DNA of 16,740 nt from Verrucomicrobiota bacterium (lineage in GTDB: Bacteria; Verrucomicrobiota; Verrucomicrobiia; Limisphaerales; UBA1100): positions 1 through 16,740 of the forward strand of contig DQLO01000117.1 in NCBI GenBank assembly GCA_015660155.1, written 5' to 3'. The stretch's first letter is position 1. Every line of letters begins with the position of its first letter. The translations under genes and the position numbers were made by a program. The notes under the pieces are model-generated. The model was given only the letters and a program-made list of their open reading frames with translations, was not told where the DNA came from and ran no database searches. This document shows positions 7,574 to 16,084 of this stretch, one piece after another.

Positions 7574-8443
7574 ATGAAGGAAACCAATCCAATCATTCCG
7601 CCGGGATTAAACTTTGAAGGTGCAAGCCGCGGCCGATCCAATATGCGAATGGCGGTCATCGTCGTAGTGCTGCTGCACGTGGCGCTGTTCACCGGCATTC
7701 TGTTCAACGCGTGCAAACAAAAGGACGAAGCCGCCGAAGGCATCAAATCCACCGCCGAGCAAATGGCCGAAATCGCCGGCCCGGCCCCCACGATAAAATC
7801 CGAGCCTCTGCCCGACCCCGTTCCCACGCCGCCCATCGGCAGTGGCAGCAGTAGCGGATTCAATCCACCGCCGATCATTCACAACCCGCCAATCGCAACT
7901 GGCGGCGGTTTCGAATCGACAACCGTGCCGCCGACGATTCCCCCAACCATTCCGCCACCACCCGTCACCGGCACGATGGAACACGTGGTGGCCAAGGGCG
8001 ACTCGTTTTATTCCATCGGCCGCAAGTACGGCGTGGGAATGAACGCGGTGGCCAAGGCCAACCCGAATATTGTTTCCACGCGATTGCGGATCGGGCAGAA
8101 GCTCATCATTCCCGCCGCGACGTCCGCGCCGGTGGTTGCGCTGCCCACGCCCGATGCGGCCAATGTGTACACCGTGAAAAGCGGCGACACGCTTGGCCAC
8201 ATCGCGCTCAAGTTTCGCACCAAGGTTGCCAACATAAAATCAGTCAACGGATTGACCTCGGACTTTCTCAAGATTGGCCAGAAACTCACCGTGCCAATGA
8301 GAACCTCCGCACCGCCCGCGCCCATTCCCACGGCGGCCCCGGCATTATCGCCGACCACCGGACTGCCGATTAGCGTGCCGGCACCGCCCATCGCGGTGGG
8401 GCCATCGAGCAGCAGCGTGGTGCCGCCTCCGCCCGCGGAGTAA
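7574..8443 (+). CDS. Membrane-anchored protein with two LysM domains
   Basis: The 289-residue protein has a short cytoplasmic start, one membrane helix at about 25-46, a Pro/Ser/Gly-rich linker at about 75-133, LysM domains at about 136-180 and 198-241, and a Pro-rich tail. LysM domains bind N-acetylglucosamine-containing glycans, so the protein probably tethers the inner membrane to peptidoglycan or positions a partner there. Both repeats have the typical 'V..GDs...I..ky.v....l...N' pattern ending in IGQKL. No catalytic domain (peptidase M23, amidase, NlpC/P60) is visible. A cysteine follows the helix (FNAC), but the preceding residues fit a lipobox poorly. It lies between murD and ftsW, which are often adjacent in dcw clusters, so a role in division or septal wall synthesis is likely but inferred. 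No gene name is recognised. Confidence 0.85.
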   Translation: MKETNPIIPPGLNFEGASRGRSNMRMAVIVVVLLHVALFTGILFNACKQKDEAAEGIKSTAEQMAEIAGPAPTIKSEPLPDPVPTPPIGSGSSSGFNPPPIIHNPPIATGGGFESTTVPPTIPPTIPPPPVTGTMEHVVAKGDSFYSIGRKYGVGMNAVAKANPNIVSTRLRIGQKLIIPAATSAPVVALPTPDAANVYTVKSGDTLGHIALKFRTKVANIKSVNGLTSDFLKIGQKLTVPMRTSAPPAPIPTAAPALSPTTGLPISVPAPPIAVGPSSSSVVPPPPAE

Positions 8444-8461
8444 GGGTGGCTCCAAGCCGCG

Positions 8462-9601
8462 ATGCGGTACGCCACCACCATTTTGGCTTTTTGCGTGGCC
8501 GGCCTTTTGGCGCTGGGCATGGTGATGCTCTACAGTGCCGGCATGGCCACCGGCGGCGCGCGTTATCTTATGATGCAGCTCGTGTGGGGCGGGCTGGGGC
8601 TGGGCGTTTGCTTTGCCGCCACTTCCATTGACTATCGCATTTTGCAACGCCTCGCGCTGCCGCTCTTCATCGGCACGCTGGTGTTGCTGGTGCTGGTTTT
8701 GATTCCCGGCATCGGCATCAAGCTCAATGGCGCGCGGCGGTGGTTTGACTTGGGGCCGATGAATTTTCAACCCTCGGAGTTGGCCAAGATCACGATGCTC
8801 ATTGCCATCGCGGCATGGGCGGATTTGCATGTGAAAAAAATGCGCGAGTTCCGTCACGGGCTGCTTTTGCCCGGCGTGTTTATTACCCTCACGCTGGGGT
8901 TGATTTTTCTGGGACCGGATTTTGGCACCACCATGTTGCTGGCTACGGTGTGCTGCATTCTGTTGTTTGTGGCCGGCACGCACTGGAAATATCTCATCCC
9001 GCCGATGGGCGCGGGCGCGGCGGCGATCACAGTGGCCATCATGAATGATCCGCTGCGCATGAAGCGCATCACGGCTTTCCTGCATCCCGAACAACATCGG
9101 GAGGACACGGGGTTTCAGGCGTATCAGGCCATGCTCGCGCTGGGGTCCGGCGGCACCACCGGTTTGGGACTGGGCAATGGTCGGCAAAAACTTGGCTTTG
9201 TGCCGGAGCATCACACGGATTTTATTTTCTCCGTCATCGGCGAAGAGCTGGGCGTGGTGGCGAGTTTGCTGGTGGTGCTGGCGTTTGCGGCAATTGTCAT
9301 TTGTGGATTATACATCGCGTGGAATTCGCGCGATCGGTTTGGAATGATTCTCGGCACGGGCATCACGTTTCTAATTGGCTTGCAGGCGTTCATCAACATC
9401 GGCGTGGTGACCAGTGCGCTGCCGAACAAAGGCTTGCCGTTGCCGTTCATCAGCTACGGCGGCTCAAGCTTGGTGATGATGCTCGGCAGCGTGGGGGTGC
9501 TGCTCAGCATTGCCAGCCGCGCGGGCGAATCGCCGCCGGAAAAAACCAAGAACCGCGAGCCGGTTCACGAACCACAGGAACTCTTGCCGGACGCTCCCTG
9601 A
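8462..9601 (+). CDS. ftsW: Septal peptidoglycan glycosyltransferase (SEDS protein) FtsW
   Basis: FtsW is the SEDS-family polytopic membrane protein that polymerises lipid II at the division site together with FtsI. The 379-residue protein has about ten hydrophobic segments. SEDS signatures are clear: GARRWFDLGP followed by QPSELAK at 103-109, FVPEHHTDFIFSVIGEELG in the large periplasmic loop region, and PLPFISYGGSS near the C-terminus. The location before murG and in the same cluster as ftsI favours FtsW over the elongation homologue RodA. A GGGTGG sequence lies about a dozen bases before ATG 8462, a loose ribosome binding site. The stop overlaps the murG start by one base. Confidence 0.95.
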   Translation: MRYATTILAFCVAGLLALGMVMLYSAGMATGGARYLMMQLVWGGLGLGVCFAATSIDYRILQRLALPLFIGTLVLLVLVLIPGIGIKLNGARRWFDLGPMNFQPSELAKITMLIAIAAWADLHVKKMREFRHGLLLPGVFITLTLGLIFLGPDFGTTMLLATVCCILLFVAGTHWKYLIPPMGAGAAAITVAIMNDPLRMKRITAFLHPEQHREDTGFQAYQAMLALGSGGTTGLGLGNGRQKLGFVPEHHTDFIFSVIGEELGVVASLLVVLAFAAIVICGLYIAWNSRDRFGMILGTGITFLIGLQAFINIGVVTSALPNKGLPLPFISYGGSSLVMMLGSVGVLLSIASRAGESPPEKTKNREPVHEPQELLPDAP

Positions 9602-10635
9602 TGGCACCCCACGTGGCCATTGCGTGTGGCGGAACCGGCGGCCATTTTTTCCCCGGCGTGGCGGTGGCGCGCGAGCTGCAACAATCCGGCGCGCGCGTGA
9701 CGCTGGTGATTTCCGAAAAACCCGTGGATCAGCAAGCCGTCGCCACTGTGCCGGACATTCCACATTGGCGCGTTCCCGCCGTGGGATTCAGCGCGCGGCA
9801 TCCCATTCGTTTTCTGCTTGGCTTGCGAGCCGCGATGAAAACCGTGCGGCGACATTTTGAAAGTGATCCGCCCCAAGCAGTGCTCGCGATGGGCGGGTTC
9901 ACTTCCGCCGCGCCTATTTGGTGCGGGCGTCGCCGCGGCGCAGTCACGTTTTTGCACGAGTCCAACGCCATTCCCGGCCGCGCCAATCGTTTACTGGCGC
10001 GGAGTGCGGATGAAATTTTCGTCGGCTTCGAGGCGGCGACCAAACATTTTCGGGGCCGCGCTCTCGTCACCGGCACGCCCGTGCGCGAGGCGTTTCGTAA
10101 ACCATCCTTAAGCGATAAGCCGTTGCTACTCATCACCGGTGGCAGCCAAGGCGCGCACGTCATCAATCGATTGGCGACTGAAGTCAAATTAACCGAAGCC
10201 CCGATCGTCCATATTTGCGGCGCGGATGATTTTGACGCGGTCAAAGCCGCCTGCGCCAAACACTCGCCTCAAGCCGAAGTGCATGCGTTTGTTGAGGAAA
10301 TGCCCTCAACACTAGCCCGGGCCTCGGTGGTGATTAGTCGCGCGGGGGCGTCATTCCTGGCGGAGCTGGCGGCGGCGCGGGTGCCGGCGATTTTGATTCC
10401 GCTGCCCAATGCCGCCGACGATCATCAGCGCGCCAATGCCCGCGTGGCGGGGCAGGGCGGAGGGGCAATTGTTTTGGAGCAGAGCGAAACCACTCCCGAA
10501 GGTTTGGCTAAAGTCGTTCGTGAGTTGATGAATGACGAGTCGCGCCTCAAAAAAATGTCTGAAGCGATGGGCGCGCTCGATGCGCCCGAGGCGGCGCGGT
10601 GCATTGCCGGGCGCATTCTTGCGCGCTTGGGATAA
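9601..10635 (+). CDS. murG: UDP-GlcNAc:lipid I N-acetylglucosaminyltransferase
   Basis: MurG is the GT-B family glycosyltransferase on the cytoplasmic face of the membrane that adds GlcNAc to lipid I, making lipid II. The 344-residue protein begins with the glycine-rich GGTGGH at 10-15, followed by GGFTSAAP, HESNAIPG at 119-126 (E. coli has HEQNA), GTPVREAF, the second glycine-rich motif GGSQGA at 180-185, SRAGA at 246-250, and the C-terminal ADDHQRANA block around residue 275 that contacts UDP-GlcNAc. The reading frame is open further upstream, but the family N-terminus and the one-base overlap (TGATG-type junction, CTGATGG) with the ftsW stop fix the start at 9601. A 45-base gap to murC follows with no obvious signal. 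Confidence 0.96.
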   Translation: MAPHVAIACGGTGGHFFPGVAVARELQQSGARVTLVISEKPVDQQAVATVPDIPHWRVPAVGFSARHPIRFLLGLRAAMKTVRRHFESDPPQAVLAMGGFTSAAPIWCGRRRGAVTFLHESNAIPGRANRLLARSADEIFVGFEAATKHFRGRALVTGTPVREAFRKPSLSDKPLLLITGGSQGAHVINRLATEVKLTEAPIVHICGADDFDAVKAACAKHSPQAEVHAFVEEMPSTLARASVVISRAGASFLAELAAARVPAILIPLPNAADDHQRANARVAGQGGGAIVLEQSETTPEGLAKVVRELMNDESRLKKMSEAMGALDAPEAARCIAGRILARLG

Positions 10636-10680
10636 CGTGCCGTGGACAAACCGCGTCGCAGCCTCTAAACCATCCGCCGT

Positions 10681-12084
10681 ATGAAACGACTGAACCGCGA
10701 GGAGATGGCCCAATGGCTGACGGAGGCGACGCCGGGCGCGCCGGTGTATCTCGTGGGCATCGGTGGCTGCGGGATGAGCGGGCTGGCGCATTTATTGCTG
10801 GACGCGGGCTTTGCGGTGCACGGTTCGGACCTTCAAGAAAATGTCGAGGTGCGTCAGTTGCGCGAACGCGGCGCGGAAATTTTCATCGGCCACGCGCCGG
10901 AACAACTCATCAACGTCCGGCCCGGCCTCGTGGTTTACAGCTCAGCCATTCGCACGGACAACCCGGAGCTGGCCGCCGCCGAGCAGCAGAGCCTTCCCGT
11001 GGCGCGCCGCGCGGTTTTGCTCGCGGCGTTGGCGCATCGGCGGCGCGGCGTTTGCATCGCGGGGATGCACGGCAAATCCACCACCACCGCGCTCCTTGCG
11101 TACACGCTGGAATCGCTCGGCGCGAAACCGGGCTACGCGGTGGGCGCGTTGGCACCGCAACTGGGCTGCCACGCGCGATTCAGTGCGGATGGCGCGGACG
11201 ATCCTTTTTTTGTGGTGGAAGCCGATGAGAGCGACGGCACGCTGCGCGAGTTTCATCCGCGCCAATCCATCGTGTTGAATATCGACGAGGAGCATCTTGA
11301 TTTTTATTCCAACTTCGAAGCGGTCTGCGATGAGTTCAGCACGTTCGCGGCGCAGACGAGTGGCACCTTGTTTTATTGCGCGGACGATTCGCGGTTGGTG
11401 GAGTTGTATAGTGGACAGCCGGAGGCCGTGACCTTTGGCTTCCATTCCACGGCAGATTATCGCGCCGAGATTCAGGCGGATCACAGCTTCATCGTGTGGC
11501 GGGGCGAGGCGCGGTTGGGCGAATTTACAATCCGTTTGTTTGGCGAGAAAAACGTTTCCAACGCGGTGGCGACAATCGCATTTTTGCATCACAACGGATT
11601 TTCTTCGGAGGAAATTGCCAATGCGGTGGCTGGCTTTCGCGGCGTGGAACGGCGGCAACAGGAAATTTTTCGCGATGAGCGCTTTCGCATTTTTGATGAT
11701 TACGGGCATCATCCGCGGGAAATCACCGCCACGCTTCGGGCCATCAAGGAACAATGCGGCGGGCGATTGGTGGTGGCGTTTCAGCCGCACCGTTATTCGC
11801 GCACGCAACATTTGCTCAGCGAATTTGCAGAGAGCTTTGGCGACGCGGATTTGTTGTGGGTCACGGAAGTGTACGCCGCCAGCGAGACACCCATTGCCGA
11901 CGTGAACGGCCAGCGACTGGCGGCGGCCATCAGCAAACAAGGGCAACCGGCGAGCTACGCGGCCTCGCTGGAGGTGCTGCGCGAAAAGATGCGGGCGGCG
12001 TTGCAGCCGGGCGATGTGGTGGTGTTCATTGGCGCGGGCGACATCACCCGCGTGGCGCACGAATTGGCGGCGGATTTGAAATGA
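10681..12084 (+). CDS. murC: UDP-N-acetylmuramate:L-alanine ligase
   Basis: MurC adds L-alanine to UDP-MurNAc, the first step of stem peptide assembly. The 467-residue protein shows the N-terminal GIGGCGMSG loop at 26-34, the ATP loop GMHGKSTTT at 128-136, VEADESDGTL in the central domain, and DDYGHHPREI with H343-H344 followed by QPHRYSRT in the C-terminal domain; these together are specific to MurC. Its length matches single-domain MurC proteins, and it is not fused to Ddl as in Chlamydia. No ribosome binding site is evident before ATG 10681. The stop overlaps the murB start within the sequence ATGATG, so the two are translationally coupled. Confidence 0.97.
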   Translation: MKRLNREEMAQWLTEATPGAPVYLVGIGGCGMSGLAHLLLDAGFAVHGSDLQENVEVRQLRERGAEIFIGHAPEQLINVRPGLVVYSSAIRTDNPELAAAEQQSLPVARRAVLLAALAHRRRGVCIAGMHGKSTTTALLAYTLESLGAKPGYAVGALAPQLGCHARFSADGADDPFFVVEADESDGTLREFHPRQSIVLNIDEEHLDFYSNFEAVCDEFSTFAAQTSGTLFYCADDSRLVELYSGQPEAVTFGFHSTADYRAEIQADHSFIVWRGEARLGEFTIRLFGEKNVSNAVATIAFLHHNGFSSEEIANAVAGFRGVERRQQEIFRDERFRIFDDYGHHPREITATLRAIKEQCGGRLVVAFQPHRYSRTQHLLSEFAESFGDADLLWVTEVYAASETPIADVNGQRLAAAISKQGQPASYAASLEVLREKMRAALQPGDVVVFIGAGDITRVAHELAADLK

Positions 12085-12995
12085 TGAACGGCCAAACTAA
12101 TTTCGAAGCGTTGCGAACCCAACTGAGTGAAGCCTCGCGGGTGGTGGAAAACGAGCCGCTGGCCAAGCGCACCACACTCGGCGTGGGCGGTCCGGCGGAA
12201 ATTTTTATTGAACCCGCAAGCGAGGCGGATCTCGCGCTGGCGTTGCGTCATTGCGCGGCAAATGATTTGCCGGTGTTTGTGCTGGGGCGCGGCTCGAATT
12301 TGCTGATTCGTGATGGCGGCATTCGCGGCGTGGTGGTGAGTTTGCAAAACGAATTTTTTTCGCGCATTGAAGTGCGCGGCGTGGAACTCCATTGCGGCGC
12401 GGGCGCTCGCCTTAAACACGTGGCCAATGCGGCGCGCGATGCGGGCTTGGCGGGCTTGGAATTTCTCGAGGGCATTCCCGGCTGTGTGGGCGGCGCGCTG
12501 CGGATGAATGCCGGCGCGATGGGCGCGATGACTTTCGAGGCGGTGGAGCGCGTGCGTTTTATGGGCCGCGATGGGAAGGTGGAGGAACGCCCGGCGGCGG
12601 AGATGGCGGCGGTGTATCGGAGTTGTCCCGTGTTGCGCAACACCATCGCCCTTGGCGCAGTGCTGCGCGGTGAGCCTGCCGAGGCTGAAACAGTGCGCGC
12701 ACGGATGGAAGATTTTCGTATGCGCCGCACGTCCTCCCAGCCGCACAATCGCAGCGCGGGGTGCATGTTCAAAAACCCCACTGAAAAACCGGCTGGTCAG
12801 CTTGTGGATGAGTGCAGGCTGAAAGGGCTTCGCGTGGGCGGCGCGAGTGTGTCGGATGTGCACGGCAATTTCATCATCAACGACGGTGGCGCAATTGCTA
12901 GCGACGTTATTGCGCTTATTGAGCAAGTGCGCGCGCAAGTGCTCAAAAAAACGGGAATCGAGATGCAGACTGAAGTGCAAATCGTCGGCGAATAA
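12081..12995 (+). CDS. murB: UDP-N-acetylenolpyruvoylglucosamine reductase
   Basis: MurB is the FAD enzyme that reduces UDP-GlcNAc-enolpyruvate to UDP-MurNAc with NADPH. The 304-residue protein has the FAD-binding segment RTTLGVGGPAE, GRGSNLLI, and EGIPGCVGGALRMNAGAMG, the YRSC segment, and the C-terminal domain with SAGCMFKNP. The proton-donating residue that is serine in E. coli (Ser229) is Cys228 here; this cysteine variant is also seen in other MurB lineages. Glu298 in QTEVQIVG fits the second catalytic acid. The first ATG overlaps the murC stop by four bases; a second ATG at 12084 directly follows and would shorten the protein by one residue. The MurB substrate made here feeds MurC encoded just upstream. 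Confidence 0.95.
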   Translation: MMNGQTNFEALRTQLSEASRVVENEPLAKRTTLGVGGPAEIFIEPASEADLALALRHCAANDLPVFVLGRGSNLLIRDGGIRGVVVSLQNEFFSRIEVRGVELHCGAGARLKHVANAARDAGLAGLEFLEGIPGCVGGALRMNAGAMGAMTFEAVERVRFMGRDGKVEERPAAEMAAVYRSCPVLRNTIALGAVLRGEPAEAETVRARMEDFRMRRTSSQPHNRSAGCMFKNPTEKPAGQLVDECRLKGLRVGGASVSDVHGNFIINDGGAIASDVIALIEQVRAQVLKKTGIEMQTEVQIVGE

Positions 12996-13018
12996 TTCGC
13001 GCGTCGGCGTCTTTTGGA

Positions 13019-13046
13019 TTGTTAATAAACTGTTTTTTTGTATACT
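13019..13046 (+). promoter_or_regulatory. Candidate sigma70-type promoter upstream of ddl
   Basis: TTGTTA at 13019-13024 (4 of 6 to TTGACA) and TATACT at 13041-13046 (5 of 6 to TATAAT) are 16 bases apart, within an AT-rich island with a seven-T run in otherwise GC-rich sequence. A transcript starting 6-9 bases downstream would begin at or inside the ddl Shine-Dalgarno sequence. This would drive ddl-ftsQ-ftsA-ftsZ independently of the upstream genes. The call is by inspection only. Confidence 0.45.
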
Positions 13047-13052
13047 CAGAGC

Positions 13053-13060
13053 AAGGAGGT
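13053..13060 (+). promoter_or_regulatory. Strong Shine-Dalgarno sequence deciding the ddl start
   Basis: AAGGAGGT directly precedes TTG 13061. The first ATG (13088) is 27 bases further on and lies inside the conserved N-terminal strand, so TTG 13061 is the best start despite the nearly absent spacer. Confidence 0.5.
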
Positions 13061-13969
13061 TTGGCAAATCAGTTCCACATCACCGTCATGGCCGGAGGGC
13101 CGGGCGCGGAACGGGAGATTTCATTGCGCTCGGGCGTGGCCGTGCAAAGGGCATTGCGCGCGTCGGGCCATTGCGTGAGGGAAGTAGACCCGATGGATAA
13201 AAACTGGAAACTTCCCCCCGACACAGAGGTGGTATTTTTGGCATTACACGGCGAATACGGCGAGGACGGTCAGGTGCAAACCCGTCTGGAAAATTTGGGC
13301 GTGCCGTACACCGGCACCGGCCCGGAAGGCAGCCGTGTGGCGTTTGACAAGGAATTGACGAAACAAGTGTTCGAGCAAAACGAAATCCCCACCCCGCGCT
13401 GGACGATGCTGGCGAACACTGCCGCGCCGCCGCCCGCAGATTTGGGCGAAGGCTGGGTGCTCAAGCCGCCGTGCCAAGGCTCCAGCGTGGGCCTGCAAAT
13501 CGTGGAAGCGCCGGAACAATGGAGCGAGGCCTTGGCCATCGCGGGCGATTATGGCGGGCCGGTTTTGTGCGAAGAACTGATTCGCGGCCGGGAAATCACC
13601 GTGGGCATTCTCGATGACGCCGCGCTGCCTATCGTTGAGGTACGCCCAAAGGACGGCCCGTACGATTACCACAACAAATACACCGTCGGTGCCACGGAAT
13701 ATTTTTGCCCGGCGGATTTGCCGGCGGACACTGCCGAGCGCATTACTGAAATCAGCCTGAAATCGTTCACGGTTGTTGGCGCATCGGAATTTGGCCGGGT
13801 GGATCTCATGCTCGATGAGGCGCTCAATCCCTTCGTGCTCGAGGTCAACACCCTGCCCGGGCTCACTGAGACGAGCCTCCTGCCCAAGGCCGCCGCCGCT
13901 GCGGGTATTGATTTTCCCGCGTTGTGCGGGCGGATGGTGGGTTTGGCTGTAAAAAATCATGTGGGGTAA
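13061..13969 (+). CDS. ddl: D-alanine:D-alanine ligase
   Basis: Ddl makes the D-Ala-D-Ala dipeptide used by MurF. With a TTG start at 13061 the protein has 302 residues, close to E. coli DdlB (306). The ATP-grasp features are all present: MAGGPGAERE with Glu17, LALHGEYGEDG, Lys135 in LKPPCQGSSVG, the omega loop DYHNKY with Lys206-Tyr207, and the metal and substrate residues of LEVNTLPG (Asn263) and Ser272. The tyrosine in the omega loop is the D-Ala type; VanA-like D-lactate ligases carry a different loop, so this is a housekeeping enzyme. An alternative TTG at 13019 is in frame but lacks a ribosome binding site and adds an atypical hydrophobic extension. The gene follows a 65-base gap with a promoter-like sequence, and its end overlaps ftsQ by 11 bases. 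Confidence 0.93.
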   Translation: MANQFHITVMAGGPGAEREISLRSGVAVQRALRASGHCVREVDPMDKNWKLPPDTEVVFLALHGEYGEDGQVQTRLENLGVPYTGTGPEGSRVAFDKELTKQVFEQNEIPTPRWTMLANTAAPPPADLGEGWVLKPPCQGSSVGLQIVEAPEQWSEALAIAGDYGGPVLCEELIRGREITVGILDDAALPIVEVRPKDGPYDYHNKYTVGATEYFCPADLPADTAERITEISLKSFTVVGASEFGRVDLMLDEALNPFVLEVNTLPGLTETSLLPKAAAAAGIDFPALCGRMVGLAVKNHVG

Positions 13970-14864
13970 AAAACGCAATCGCCGCCAGGGCCGGTATCGG
14001 CTGCTGGAAGTGGATCTGCCCGTGGGCAAGGCCCGCCGCCAGCGCGTGAAAGTGATCGCCCGCTGGGCCGGCAGCTTGCTTGGGGTGGCGGCGTTGTTCC
14101 TCGGCGTGTGGTACGGTGGCGCGTGGGTGATGCGCGTGGGCTTTTACGAGAATGAAATTTTCACCGTCAAAAAAATCGACGTGCGCGTGCAGGGCATCAT
14201 CCAGCCGGCTCACTTGCAAAAGATGGCGGGAGTGCGCACCGGTGAAAATTTATTTCAGGTTGATCTGCTGCGCGTGAAGCGCGACCTCGAGCTGACGCCG
14301 CTTATCGAAACCGCCGCCGTGGAACGCGTGTTGCCCGACACGCTGCGCCTGCGCATCGTCGAGCGCCGCCCGATTGCACAGGTGGTGGGCTATCGCCAAC
14401 AGGCCGATGGAAAACTCGCGCGGCAAGTTTACTGGCTCGACGCGCGCGGCGTGGTGATTCCGCCCATCGCCCCCGGCCTCACCGCGCAAAAGAAACAACC
14501 CAAATGGCTACCGCTCATCGTAGGCATTCCGCCCGCCAAATTGTTGCCCGGGCGCACTGTGGATTCGCCCGCGCTGCGTTCGGCGTTGCAACTCGTTAGC
14601 CGTTACGATCTTTCGCCCATGGCCGGCCTCGCGCACTTGCGGCAGATTGATGTGTCCGACAGCCGAACGCTGGGCGTCGTCACCTGGCAAGGCGCGCGCG
14701 TCACGCTTGGCCTCAATGGCTTAGACGCGCAACTCCAGCGCTGGCGGCAAATTTATGACCTCGGCCGGCAACATCATCGCGCCGTGGCCACCGTGGATTT
14801 ATCCATTAAAAACAATCTCCCCGTGCGCTGGGTGCAAGCGCCTGCCCGTCCCGCGGGCGGCTGA
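13959..14864 (+). CDS. ftsQ: Cell division protein FtsQ/DivIB (POTRA domain)
   Basis: FtsQ is a bitopic inner membrane protein that links the early cytoplasmic divisome to FtsL, FtsB, FtsW and FtsI. The 301-residue protein has a strongly basic cytoplasmic N-terminus (about residues 1-35), one membrane helix at about 36-58, and a periplasmic POTRA domain from about residue 67 (FTVKKIDVRVQG, then RTGENLFQVD and ERVLPDTLRLRIVERRP), followed by the beta domain. This layout and the ERxxPxTLxixVxERxP-like signature are typical of FtsQ. Sequence conservation is otherwise low, as usual in the family. The start lies within the last codons of ddl, and ftsA follows after four bases, giving the conserved ddl-ftsQ-ftsA-ftsZ order. 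Confidence 0.9.
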   Translation: MWGKKRNRRQGRYRLLEVDLPVGKARRQRVKVIARWAGSLLGVAALFLGVWYGGAWVMRVGFYENEIFTVKKIDVRVQGIIQPAHLQKMAGVRTGENLFQVDLLRVKRDLELTPLIETAAVERVLPDTLRLRIVERRPIAQVVGYRQQADGKLARQVYWLDARGVVIPPIAPGLTAQKKQPKWLPLIVGIPPAKLLPGRTVDSPALRSALQLVSRYDLSPMAGLAHLRQIDVSDSRTLGVVTWQGARVTLGLNGLDAQLQRWRQIYDLGRQHHRAVATVDLSIKNNLPVRWVQAPARPAGG

Positions 14865-14868
14865 AACC

Positions 14869-16083
14869 ATGTTTGATAAATCAGAAATAATTGTGGGCTT
14901 GGAAATTGGCACCGCCAAAGTGTGCGCCGTGGTTGGCGAAGCCGATGCCGATGGCGCGCTGGAATTCCTCGGCGTTGGCACGGAGCCCACCCGGGGCGCG
15001 GTACGCAAAGGCGAGATTGTGAATGCCGATCTCGCCGAGGAAGCCATTCGCGCCGCGCTGGCTGCTGCTGAGGAAAGCGCGGATGTGGAATTGCGCAGCG
15101 TTTATTTATCGGCCACCGGTAGCCACATCGAGGGCAATAATTATCACGGAGTGCATCCGATCGCCTCGGTAGATCGCGCAATCGACGAGGAAGACCTTAA
15201 GGCAGTGGAACGCAAGGCGCATCCAAAATTGACCGTTGGACGCGAGGTGCTGGACGCGTTGCGGCAGGGTTATCGTGTGGATGGACAGGGCGGCGTGGAG
15301 AATCCACTGGGCCGGTTTGCCTCGCGGCTGGAGGTGGATGCCCACGTGGTGAGCGGCCAAATTACGCGCCTGCAAAATTCCGTATGTGCGGTCAAGGGGT
15401 TAGGGCTGGAGGTGGAGGCTCTCGCCTTCGCCGGCCGCGCTGCCGCCTGTGCCGCGCTATCGCCCGAGCAATGCGAGCTGGGCGCGCTGCTCATCGATCT
15501 TGGCGCGGGCACAACGGATTATGTGGTTTATCATAACCGCTCGTTGCGCCACAGCCGCGTGATTGCCGTGGGGGGCGAGCACGTTTCGAATGACATTTCC
15601 GTGGGGCTGAAGCTTTCCAACGCGCGCGCGGAAAAGCTCAAGGTCGACCACGGCGCGGCCTTGCCCGACCCCACCGCGCACGGGCGCACGGTGAATCTTA
15701 CCAGCGACGTGGGTCTCGATAATCGGACTGTAAGCATCAGTCATTTGCATCAGGTAATGAACGCGCGACTGGAGGAATTGCTGATGCTCATTCGCGATGA
15801 CCTTGCGCGCGCCGGGCTGCTGGCGCATTTGCGTGCGGGGGTGGTGCTCACCGGTGGCGGCGCGCGCGTGCCGGAGCTGGAACGGCTGGCTACGCAGGTG
15901 TTTCAAATGTCCGTGCAAACCGCCCGGGCCAAGGCGGGCAGCGGGCCGAGCAGTATTTTGGATGAACCCGAGTGCAGCACCGCGCTGGGGCTCGTAAAGC
16001 TGGGCGTGCAACAACGCGCCGCCCAGCGTCAATCGCGCACGGGCGTGTTCGATTGGCTGGCCGGCAAACTGGTGGGAGCATAA
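14869..16083 (+). CDS. ftsA: Cell division protein FtsA (actin-like FtsZ membrane anchor)
   Basis: FtsA is an actin-family ATPase that attaches FtsZ filaments to the membrane and recruits later division proteins. The 404-residue protein has the phosphate-1 motif LEIGTAKV at 11-18 (most FtsA have LDIGT), a 1C subdomain region around residues 80-165, the phosphate-2 motif DLGAGTTD at 210-217, GGEHVSNDI from 235, and the adenosine motif VLTGGGA at 326-332. It ends in the short amphipathic sequence FDWLAGKLVGA (394-404), which fits the membrane-targeting helix. The frame is open 38 codons upstream, but that part overlaps ftsQ out of frame; ATG 14869 matches the family N-terminus. The protein looks like an intact, conventional FtsA, in contrast to the diverged FtsZ encoded one base after its stop. 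Confidence 0.95.
   Translation: MFDKSEIIVGLEIGTAKVCAVVGEADADGALEFLGVGTEPTRGAVRKGEIVNADLAEEAIRAALAAAEESADVELRSVYLSATGSHIEGNNYHGVHPIASVDRAIDEEDLKAVERKAHPKLTVGREVLDALRQGYRVDGQGGVENPLGRFASRLEVDAHVVSGQITRLQNSVCAVKGLGLEVEALAFAGRAAACAALSPEQCELGALLIDLGAGTTDYVVYHNRSLRHSRVIAVGGEHVSNDISVGLKLSNARAEKLKVDHGAALPDPTAHGRTVNLTSDVGLDNRTVSISHLHQVMNARLEELLMLIRDDLARAGLLAHLRAGVVLTGGGARVPELERLATQVFQMSVQTARAKAGSGPSSILDEPECSTALGLVKLGVQQRAAQRQSRTGVFDWLAGKLVGA
16074..16078 (+). promoter_or_regulatory. Ribosome binding site of the ftsZ-family gene
   Basis: GGGAG within the last ftsA codons lies six bases before ATG 16085, a normal spacing. Confidence 0.5.
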
Positions 16084-16084
16084 A

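Noticed and set aside
13033..13039. Intrinsic terminator at the seven-T run before ddl
   Set aside because: No GC-rich hairpin precedes the T run; the surrounding bases are AT-rich and fit a promoter better.
13061..13969. Vancomycin-resistance-type D-Ala:D-Lac ligase
   Set aside because: The omega loop has the DYHNKY sequence with the D-Ala-type tyrosine, and the gene lies in a housekeeping cluster without vanH or vanX-like neighbours.
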